Origin: an uncultured bacterium
GTDB lineage: Bacteria; Armatimonadota; Zipacnadia; Zipacnadales; Zipacnadaceae
Length of the DNA stretch: 5,848 nt
Direction of reading: 5' to 3'
Assembly: GCA_937928475.1 (NCBI GenBank)
Contig: CALFVE010000068.1
Span: 1 to 5,848, forward strand
Part shown: piece after piece, positions 1 through 5,220 of the stretch
Layout of the letters: each line of letters begins with the position of its first letter
Position numbering within the stretch: position 1 is the stretch's first letter
The notes under the pieces: model-generated
The model's database searches: none
The model's input: only the letters and a program-made list of their open reading frames with translations
What the model was told of the DNA's origin: nothing
Position numbers and translations under genes: made by a program

Positions 1-1
1 C

Positions 2-154
2 TACCTGCTCGTCCGCGCTGTAGTGCGGGCTGCCGTCAGGCGCGATTACGGGGAGGCGGAGGCTGATCGGTACTGGTTGTGGGTGCTTTGTGCCGTGCAA
101 GCCCGATTCCTCGGGATCGGCAATAGCCAGGGCGACCCCGATTCGGCAACATAG
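2..154 (+). CDS. C-terminal tail of an unrecognised upstream protein (5'-truncated)
   Basis: Reading from base 2 gives 50 sense codons and then TAG at 152-154, five bases before the next gene's ATG. The other two forward frames stop early, at about 21 and 64. Codon choice is mostly GC-ending, as in the genes downstream. The tail is rich in Arg, Ala and hydrophobic or aromatic residues, with RYWLWVLCAVQARFLGIG near the middle and a polar end (GDPDSAT). It does not resemble the C-terminus of an E1 alpha subunit, which would be the expected neighbour of the next gene. Glycosyltransferases often end in similar Arg/Leu-rich amphipathic segments, but that is only a guess. It could also be chance open frame. 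The tight spacing to the next gene is the main argument that it is real. Confidence 0.45.
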   Translation, partial: YLLVRAVVRAAVRRDYGEAEADRYWLWVLCAVQARFLGIGNSQGDPDSAT

Positions 155-159
155 CAGTC

Positions 160-1131
160 ATGCTCACCTTCTTCTCTCACGCAATCCGTGACGCTCTTGC
201 CGAGGAGATGGACCGCGATGCGCGGGTCATCCTGATCGGCGAGGATATCGCCGAGTACGGCGGGGCCTTCAAGATCACCACTGGCTTTGCCGCCCGCTTC
301 GGCAAGCACCGGGTGCGCAATACCCCCATCTCCGAGGGCGGCTTCATGGGCCTCGCCATCGGGGCGGCGATGACCGGCCTGCGGCCCGTGGTCGAGATCA
401 TGTTCGCCGATTTCGTCACTCTCGCGCTCGATCAACTGATCAACCACGCCGCCAAGTTCCCCTACATGTACGACGGGCAGGTCAATGTCCCCCTGGTCGT
501 GCGGCTGCCCTCCGGCGCCGGCCGCGGCTACGGGCCAACGCACTCGCAGAGCATGGAGCGCTACCTGTACAACACCCCCGGCCTGCGGGTGGTCGCGCCC
601 AGCGATCCCGCCGAGGCCAAAGGCCTGCTCAAGGCCGCCATCCGCTGCGACGAGCCGGTCTGCTTCGTCGAGAGCAAGGTGCTCTACGGAATGCGCGGCG
701 AGGTGCCCGAAGGCGAACAACTGCTCCCCCTCGAGGGGGCGCGGGTGGTGCGAGAGGGAGAGGCCGCGACCATTGTCGCCTACTCGCGCATGACCCAGGA
801 GGCTTTGCGGGCGGCCGAGGCGCTGGCCGAGCGCGGCGTCTCCTGCGAGGTGGTGGACCTGCGCAGCCTGGCGCCGCTCGATACGGCCACGATTGCCGCG
901 TCGGTCACCAAGACGCAGCGGGTGGTGGTAGTGGAGGAGGGGAGCCTGACCGGCGGGATCGGGGCCGAGGTGGTGGCGCGGATTGTGGAGCGATGCTTTG
1001 ACTATCTCGATGCGCCGCCGGTGCGAGTGGCGGCGGCGGACACGCCGATTCCGGCCAGCCCGGCTCTGGAGCGGGCCGCGACCCCTAGTGCTCAGCAGAT
1101 CGCCGAGGCGGTGAGATCGCTTGTCCGTTGA
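160..1131 (+). CDS. 2-oxoacid (pyruvate-type) dehydrogenase E1 component, beta subunit
   Basis: This is a 323-residue protein of normal E1 beta length (about 320-340), cytoplasmic, with no signal peptide. E1 alpha2-beta2 enzymes use thiamine diphosphate to decarboxylate a 2-oxoacid and pass the acyl group on, usually to a lipoyl E2. Visible family signatures are IGEDIAEYGGAF (26-37); NTPISEGGFMGLAIGAA (54-70), whose Glu59 is the cofactor-activating residue; the DQLINHAAKF stretch (91-100); THSQSME (127-133), with His128 in the active site; and the C-terminal half, with VVDLRSLAPLD (231-241) and GGIGAEV (265-271). The N-terminus aligns well with the family from ATG 160, although no clear Shine-Dalgarno precedes it, so coupling to the upstream stop is likely. 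E1 alpha is not adjacent on either side within the window, and no E2 or E3 is seen. The exact substrate (pyruvate, branched-chain or acetoin type) cannot be told from sequence. Confidence 0.93.
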   Translation: MLTFFSHAIRDALAEEMDRDARVILIGEDIAEYGGAFKITTGFAARFGKHRVRNTPISEGGFMGLAIGAAMTGLRPVVEIMFADFVTLALDQLINHAAKFPYMYDGQVNVPLVVRLPSGAGRGYGPTHSQSMERYLYNTPGLRVVAPSDPAEAKGLLKAAIRCDEPVCFVESKVLYGMRGEVPEGEQLLPLEGARVVREGEAATIVAYSRMTQEALRAAEALAERGVSCEVVDLRSLAPLDTATIAASVTKTQRVVVVEEGSLTGGIGAEVVARIVERCFDYLDAPPVRVAAADTPIPASPALERAATPSAQQIAEAVRSLVR

Positions 1132-2059
1132 CTCAAGTGCAACCGGTGGCGGAGCGGTCGCAGACGAGGCGCGGCCGTCTGAGCCTGCTAGGGCCGGCGA
1201 ACAGATTGATGCCGCCCTCATCGTCGTCTCCTACAACAAACTGCCCTATACCCGCCTGTGCTTAGAGGGGATGCTGGTCTGCGAGCCCCGCCCGGCGCAG
1301 ATCATTGTGGTGGATAACGGCTCTTCCGATGGCTCCCGGGAGTACTTGCAGAGTGAATTCCTAAGCCGGGCGCGAACCTCGGGGGTGGACTATGCGTTGA
1401 TAAACAATGCCACCAACCGGGGCGCCTGCACCGCCCGCAATCAGGCGCTGGAGATCGCTGACGCCCGGTATCTGGCCTTCGTGGACAACGACGTGGCGGT
1501 GCGCTCTCGCGCGTGGCTCGACCTTCTTGCCCGGCGCTTGGAAACGGGGCCCGGAGTGGGGATCGCCGGCCCTAAACTGCTCTTCCCCTTCCCGCCGTAT
1601 GACATTGAGTGCGCGGGAGTCGCCATCTCTCCCTCTGGTCGGGTGCAATACCGGGGTCGGGGGGAGCCGCGGGGGAGGTGGGCGCGGGCCGGGCCGGTGC
1701 AATGCCTGATCAGCGCGTGCTGGCTGATGAAGCGGGAGGTCTACCGCCAGGTCGGTGGGCTCGATGAGGTATTCAACCCGGCCCAGTACGAGGACTTCGA
1801 CCTGTGCTACCGGGCCCGCGAGGCTGGCTGGGAGGTCTGGTACGAACCGGCCGCGGAGATGTATCATTTTGAGAACACCACCACCGCGGGCTCGCCCGAT
1901 TTGAACTTCCGCTACATCACCATTCGCAATGGCCTAGAGTTCAAGCGGCGCTGGCAGCATCGCTTTCGGGAGGAGGGCGGGCCGCCCGACGAGGCGTGCC
2001 GCTGGCGTAATCTGCCGCTGAGAACGATTGAGGAGACCGGCGCGCCACCGATGGTTTAG
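1121..2059 (+). CDS. Family 2 glycosyltransferase (GT-A fold, rhamnosyltransferase-like)
   Basis: This 312-residue soluble protein probably transfers a sugar from a nucleotide-sugar donor onto a growing glycan at the cytoplasmic face. The GT2 signatures run in order: DAALIVVSYNK (30-40); IIVVDNGSSDGSREYL (61-76), the donor-binding loop; NRGACTARNQAL (99-110); FVDNDV (120-125), the DXD-type metal site; and EDFDLCYRAREAGWEVWYEP (224-243), with the acidic pair expected at the catalytic base, followed by His249. This layout matches the WbbL-like rhamnosyltransferase branch, but donor and acceptor are unknown. The start is TTG at 1121. The frame has a stop at 1112-1114, and the first in-frame ATG (codon 51) lies inside the GT domain, so TTG is the only sensible choice. 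It overlaps the previous gene by 11 bases. Residues 1-28 are low-complexity. No membrane segment is seen. Confidence 0.92.
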   Translation: MSVDSSATGGGAVADEARPSEPARAGEQIDAALIVVSYNKLPYTRLCLEGMLVCEPRPAQIIVVDNGSSDGSREYLQSEFLSRARTSGVDYALINNATNRGACTARNQALEIADARYLAFVDNDVAVRSRAWLDLLARRLETGPGVGIAGPKLLFPFPPYDIECAGVAISPSGRVQYRGRGEPRGRWARAGPVQCLISACWLMKREVYRQVGGLDEVFNPAQYEDFDLCYRAREAGWEVWYEPAAEMYHFENTTTAGSPDLNFRYITIRNGLEFKRRWQHRFREEGGPPDEACRWRNLPLRTIEETGAPPMV

Positions 2060-2127
2060 GCGTTGGGCTGGTGCTTGACTTGGCAGCGCGCCACTCGCCG
2101 CAGGCCACTCACTAACGAGGTGTTTTC
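2060..2127. other. 68-base intergenic gap, the only real one in the window
   Basis: Every other junction here overlaps or is at most five bases long, so this gap is where a separate signal for the ACP-hydrolase-glycosyltransferase block would sit. It holds a TTGACT box (2075-2080) resembling a -35 element but no convincing -10 at 16-18 bases. It also holds a 7-base direct repeat, GCCACTC, at 2090-2096 and 2104-2110 (14-base period). No terminator hairpin with a T-run is visible. Its role is undetermined. Confidence 0.5.
2116..2122 (+). promoter_or_regulatory. Ribosome binding site of the acyl carrier protein gene
   Basis: CGAGGTG lies five bases before ATG 2128. Its GAGGTG core pairs well with the 16S anti-Shine-Dalgarno sequence. 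It is one of the clearest sites in the window and fixes the ACP start. Confidence 0.75.
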
Positions 2128-2388
2128 ATGTCTAGCGATGCCGACTTGAAAAGCCGCTTGAAAAATATGATCGTGGAGCGGCTTTTCCTCAAGGTGGACC
2201 CCAACACTATGCCCGATGACGCCAATCTGATGGAGACCTACGGGATTGACTCGGTCAACCTCTTTGAGATCGTAGTCGGCCTGGAGGACGACTTTGGGAT
2301 TTCCCTGGCCGAAGAGGACTTCTCCATCGAGGCCTTCGCTACCGTGAACAGCATCGCTGAGTTAGTCAGGCGCAAGGGAGGGGGGTAA
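2128..2388 (+). CDS. Acyl carrier protein
   Basis: This small acidic protein of 86 residues is the normal length for a free-standing ACP. Its phosphopantetheine arm would carry an acyl group as a thioester. The attachment site is Ser42 in YGIDSVNLFEIVVGLEDDFG (38-57), the classic D-S-[VL] motif at the start of helix II with the acidic face following. Helix I is about 4-22, and the FSIEAFATVNSIAELV segment (63-78) forms helices III-IV. The end, RRKGGG, is basic and flexible. It is distinct from a housekeeping fatty-acid ACP: there are no fab genes nearby, and it sits between glycosyltransferase and hydrolase genes, so a dedicated pathway role is likely. It looks like the ACPs of exosortase-type polysaccharide loci, though I judge this from memory of the motif only. 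The start has a good Shine-Dalgarno, and a perfect inverted repeat lies just inside the gene. Confidence 0.95.
   Translation: MSSDADLKSRLKNMIVERLFLKVDPNTMPDDANLMETYGIDSVNLFEIVVGLEDDFGISLAEEDFSIEAFATVNSIAELVRRKGGG
2148..2187 (+). repeat. Perfect 11-bp inverted repeat near the 5' end of the ACP gene
   Basis: The arms are GAAAAGCCGCT (2148-2158) and AGCGGCTTTTC (2177-2187), exactly complementary, with an 18-base loop (2159-2176) that is AT-rich. In mRNA this would form a hairpin about 20 bases after the ACP start codon, in codons for residues 7-20. It is not followed by a T-run beyond the TTTT in the arm, so it is not a standard intrinsic terminator. Confidence 0.6.
2376..2381 (+). promoter_or_regulatory. 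Ribosome binding site of the first hydrolase-fold gene
   Basis: GGGAGG, inside the last codons of the ACP gene, lies eight bases before ATG 2390. This supports that start and translational coupling to the ACP, whose stop codon ends one base before it. Confidence 0.75.
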
Positions 2389-2389
2389 C

Positions 2390-3199
2390 ATGCCCACGGT
2401 CCAGGAACCCGTCAGTTTCGGGGTTGCCGGCGTCCCGGTGCGCGGGATTCTATACTCCCCCGAGGGCCGGAAGGCTCTCGCCGGGGTGGTCATCTGTGAC
2501 CCCTTCGCTGAGGAGAAAAAGTGCGCTCAGAGTACCCTGGCCCAGTTAGGCCGGGCCCTGGCCGAGGCGGACGCCTGTGCCTTACACTTTGATTACCGCG
2601 GGACGGGCGACAGCGGCGGCCGCTTTGAGGACTATTCCGTGGATGACTACCGGGAGGACCTGCGCGCCGCCGTAGATTTCCTGCGCCTGCGCACCGGCGC
2701 CGGCCCCATCGGATTGCTCGGCCTACGGCTCGGTGCTACCCTGGCGGCGTTGGAGGCCCCGGCCTGCCGGGCCGGCTTCCTGATTATGTGGGAGCCGATC
2801 CTAGACGGCGCCCGCTATCTGCGGGAACTCAGCCAGCGCTCCACTATCAAGAGCATGCTGACCGGAGCGGGCGCTCCCGCTGACCTGGAGGAAGAGAGCG
2901 AGCCAGTCGGCTTTGTGGACCTGGACGGCTACCGTCTGTCACCTCGCGCGGTCAAGGGCCTGCAGCAGCTGCGCCTGGCGCCACCACCGGACGGCCCGAC
3001 TCGAACGCTACTGGTTGAGTGCACACCCCGCGGGGAGAACACCGCGGCGGGATTGACGCTGATCCAGTCCTACCGCTACGGGGAGGCCCGCGCCCTGCGC
3101 CTGGAGCCCTTCTGGCAGCGGATCGGTCTGACCGATACTTCCGCGCTCATTGCCGAAACTGTATCCTGGCTGCGGGACCAGTGGGGGGGCCATGCTTAG
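2390..3199 (+). CDS. Alpha/beta-hydrolase-fold protein lacking the catalytic Ser (exosortase A-associated hydrolase 2-like)
   Basis: This 269-residue soluble protein has the N-terminal half of an alpha/beta hydrolase: VVICDPFAEEKKCAQSTLAQ (33-52) at the oxyanion-hole strand, then HFDYRGTGDSGG (66-77), then the nucleophile-elbow position GLLGLRLGATLAAL (108-121). The family elbow is G-x-Ser-x-G; here it reads G-L-R-L-G, with Arg113 in place of the nucleophile. In the C-terminal half I see no convincing acid-His pair: LLVECTPRGEN (207-217) sits where the Asp loop is expected, and EPFWQR (239-244) near the His position. The DPFAEE motif, GLRLGA and WEP (134-136) match what I recall of TIGR03101, hydrolase 2 of exosortase A loci. 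It is probably a non-hydrolytic binding or acyl-handling protein, or uses an unusual mechanism. It begins one base after the ACP stop, suggesting work on ACP-bound acyl groups. The fold is secure; the subfamily is likely; the function is open. Confidence 0.85.
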   Translation: MPTVQEPVSFGVAGVPVRGILYSPEGRKALAGVVICDPFAEEKKCAQSTLAQLGRALAEADACALHFDYRGTGDSGGRFEDYSVDDYREDLRAAVDFLRLRTGAGPIGLLGLRLGATLAALEAPACRAGFLIMWEPILDGARYLRELSQRSTIKSMLTGAGAPADLEEESEPVGFVDLDGYRLSPRAVKGLQQLRLAPPPDGPTRTLLVECTPRGENTAAGLTLIQSYRYGEARALRLEPFWQRIGLTDTSALIAETVSWLRDQWGGHA

Positions 3200-4067
3200 G
3201 GCCGACACCATCGCTGCGGAGGAGCGTTTCCTCTTTACTCTGGAAGACGCCCGCCTGGTGGCGACTTTGCACCAACCGGAGGCGTCCCCGGTGGCGGGTC
3301 TGATCCTCTTGCACGGCTGGGCCGGCTACCGGGCCGGCCCACATCAGATGTTCGTGAAGCTGGGCCGACAGGCCGCCGAAAGCGGGCTCTGCTGCCTGCG
3401 CTTTGACTTCCGCGGGCGCGGTGACAGCGAGGGTGATCCTCAGGCCTCCAGCCTGAGCACCATGATTGCCGATACCTGCCGGGCGGCGGAAGTGCTGGCG
3501 GAAAAATGCGGCCCTCTGCCTTTGGCCCTAGTGGGCGACTGCAGCGGCAGCGAGGTGGCCCTGGGCGCGGCCGCCCTCATCCCCGCCGTGCAGCGCCTGG
3601 TGCTGTGGTCGGCGCCTCCGGTAGCCGCAGATCGTCAGCAGATGCACCGCGCCAAGCGAGCGGGCATACTCGGCAAGTACCTGCGCAAAGCCCTGCGCCC
3701 CCGGACCTGGCGGCGGCTCTTGCGTGGCGAGGTACGCCTGGACCTGGTCAGCAGAACTATCCGCACTGGTGGCCTGGGCGCGGGGGAACTCGGGCAAGCA
3801 AGCGACCGGGATATCCCCTGGCTGCAACGCTTCGCCGCCTTTCCGGGCCGTATTCTGTTCATCTATGGCGGCAACGATCCCACCACCCCTGCCTGTCTCG
3901 AGCACTACCGAGAACTGAGCGAGCACGTGGGGCGGCCCTTTGAAACCCACATCGTCGCGGGCGCCAATCACGCCTTCTACTCGTTGGCCTGGGAGCAGGA
4001 GGTCATTGACACTACCCTGCGCTGGCTGGGAGAGTGGCGCGCGGAATTGACCGGAAGCCATGCCTGA
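3192..4067 (+). CDS. Alpha/beta hydrolase with a predicted Cys nucleophile (exosortase A-associated hydrolase 1-like)
   Basis: This is a 291-residue soluble protein with a complete alpha/beta-hydrolase layout: oxyanion loop LILLHGWAGY (37-46), FDFRGRGDSEGD (71-82), nucleophile elbow GDCSG (115-119), acid loop ILFIYGGNDPTTP (221-233) with Asp229, and ANHAFYSL (258-265) with His260. The residue at the nucleophile position is Cys117, giving a Cys-Asp-His triad as in dienelactone hydrolases and in what I recall of hydrolase 1 of exosortase A loci (TIGR03100). A lid or helical cap region rich in Arg lies around 146-192. Likely chemistry is cleavage or transfer of an ester or thioester; ACP-bound acyl chains are a plausible substrate (inference). 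The frame stays open upstream to a TTG at 3150, but ATG 3192 follows a G-run, places the fold normally, and overlaps the previous gene by eight bases, so I chose it. It is distantly related to the preceding protein. Confidence 0.88.
   Translation: MLRADTIAAEERFLFTLEDARLVATLHQPEASPVAGLILLHGWAGYRAGPHQMFVKLGRQAAESGLCCLRFDFRGRGDSEGDPQASSLSTMIADTCRAAEVLAEKCGPLPLALVGDCSGSEVALGAAALIPAVQRLVLWSAPPVAADRQQMHRAKRAGILGKYLRKALRPRTWRRLLRGEVRLDLVSRTIRTGGLGAGELGQASDRDIPWLQRFAAFPGRILFIYGGNDPTTPACLEHYRELSEHVGRPFETHIVAGANHAFYSLAWEQEVIDTTLRWLGEWRAELTGSHA
3318..3341 (+). repeat. GC-rich 9-bp inverted repeat inside the second hydrolase gene
   Basis: TGGGCCGGC (3318-3326) and GCCGGCCCA (3333-3341) are perfect complements around a six-base loop. 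The repeat falls in the codons of the oxyanion-loop region (residues about 43-50). It could form a strong mRNA hairpin, but in DNA this GC-rich it may be incidental. Confidence 0.4.
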
Positions 4068-5220
4068 ATCCCGCGCCCACCCGCTGCGAGTGGTCTTCGT
4101 CAACCACGTCGCCCAGTGCAGCGGCGCCGAGCATAGCCTACTCAGTCTGCTGCGAGGGCTGGTCTCGGTGGGAGTGGAGCCCTTTGCCCTGGCTCCCCTC
4201 GGCCCCTTGAGTAAGCGCCTGGAGGCGCTCGGCATCCCTGTGATTCCCCTGCCCAGCCGGCGCTTGCGGCGCACGGTCAATCCACTCAGCCTGATCGCCC
4301 AACTCCGTTGGCTGCGCCAGGTCCGTGACCTGGTAGGGGAGGCCTGCCGCCGGGTGGGAGCCAGCCTGGTGCATGCCAACACGCTGCCGGCCGCAGTGGC
4401 TCTGGCCCAGCGTGGTCCGGCCTTGCTGCCCTTGGTTTGGCATTGCCGCGACCTGCTGCACCCGCCGCAGGTCTTGCGCTGGCTCGGACCGCGCTGCGCG
4501 GCAGTCATCGCCATCTCCCGTGTGGTCGAGCGCACGGTGCGGGAGGCCTGCCCCCAGGCGCGGGTGCGCCTCATCTATAACGGTCTGGACCCTGCCGATC
4601 TCCCTTTGCGCCGGGACCGGGCGGCGGTGCGCGCCGAGTTCGGGGTGGGTCCCGAGACGCCAGTGGTGATCAGCATCGGGCAACTTGTCCCCTGGAAACG
4701 CCACGACTTGCTGCTAGAGGCGGCTCGTCGGCTGGCGGCCGATCTGCCGGGCGCGCGCTGGTGGATGGTAGGTGCGGACCTCTTCGGGGACAACGCGGCC
4801 TATGCCTGCCGCCTGCAGCAAAGCGCGCCGGCGACCGTCACCTTCACCGGGTACCGGGGGGACGCGGCCGATCTGATCCGGGCCGCCGATGTGCTCGTGC
4901 ATGCCGCCACCGCCGAGCCGCTGGGGCGGGTGATCTTGGAGGCGATGCTCCTCGGCACACCTTGCGTCGCCCCGGCGGCAGGAGGGATTCCTGAACTGCT
5001 GGAGGGCGGAGTCAGCGGCTGGCTGGTGGAGCCGGGGAGCGCCGAGGCGCTGGCCCAGGGCGCGCTGAGGCTGCTGCAGGACGCGCCCTTGCGGGCTGGC
5101 CTGGCCGCCGCCGCGCAGGCCCGCGTTCGCGAGCGTTTCAGCGCCGAGAGGACTGCCGTGGAAACGTTGGCCCTGTACCGGCAGGTCGTTGCGGGAGGCG
5201 AAGATGCGCCTGGGCTATGA
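4060..5220 (+). CDS. Family 4 glycosyltransferase (GT-B fold)
   Basis: This 386-residue protein of typical GT4 length has two Rossmann-like domains. It is a retaining sugar transferase acting at the cytoplasmic face on a glycan or lipid-linked acceptor. The N-terminal domain opens with RVVFVNHVAQCSGAEHSLL (10-28), the S-G-A-E loop of the family, and contains VHANTLPAAVAL (104-115) and WHCRDLLHP (127-135). AVIAISRVVERTV (148-160) and RLIYNGLDP (170-178) form the linker to the donor-binding domain. That domain shows ISIGQLVPWKRHDLLLEA (204-221), TFTGYRGDAADLIRAADVLV (261-280) and the E-x7-E site, EPLGRVILE (Glu286, Glu294), then GTPCVAPAAGGIPELL (299-314). The ATG overlaps the previous stop by eight bases; a GGAAG lies only two bases upstream, so coupling probably drives initiation. 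Sugar specificity cannot be read from the sequence. Confidence 0.94.
   Translation: MPESRAHPLRVVFVNHVAQCSGAEHSLLSLLRGLVSVGVEPFALAPLGPLSKRLEALGIPVIPLPSRRLRRTVNPLSLIAQLRWLRQVRDLVGEACRRVGASLVHANTLPAAVALAQRGPALLPLVWHCRDLLHPPQVLRWLGPRCAAVIAISRVVERTVREACPQARVRLIYNGLDPADLPLRRDRAAVRAEFGVGPETPVVISIGQLVPWKRHDLLLEAARRLAADLPGARWWMVGADLFGDNAAYACRLQQSAPATVTFTGYRGDAADLIRAADVLVHAATAEPLGRVILEAMLLGTPCVAPAAGGIPELLEGGVSGWLVEPGSAEALAQGALRLLQDAPLRAGLAAAAQARVRERFSAERTAVETLALYRQVVAGGEDAPGL
5193..5198 (+). promoter_or_regulatory. Ribosome binding site that sets the start of the last gene
   Basis: GGGAGG lies five bases before ATG 5204, inside the end of the preceding glycosyltransferase gene. It identifies the correct frame for the edge-truncated gene, which overlaps its neighbour by 17 bases. 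Confidence 0.75.

Noticed and set aside
46..1221. 391-codon open frame on the minus strand over the E1 beta gene
   Set aside because: It is antisense to a clearly recognised E1 beta gene. It is rich in Arg, His and Gly with no domain motif, as expected of a shadow frame in GC-rich DNA.
2075..2103. Possible sigma-70 promoter before the ACP gene
   Set aside because: TTGACT fits a -35 box, but at 16-18 bases downstream there is only CCGCAG/CGCAGG-type sequence, so no -10 can be supported.
3150..3191. Earlier TTG start for the second hydrolase (14 extra residues)
   Set aside because: It would overlap the previous gene by 50 bases and has no ribosome binding site. ATG 3192 gives the normal fold start and the same 8-base overlap as the next junction.
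3528..4574. 348-codon minus-strand open frame across the second hydrolase and first GT4 genes
   Set aside because: It spans the junction of two real genes, has low-complexity Arg/Ser/Thr composition, and shows no recognisable motif or ribosome binding site.
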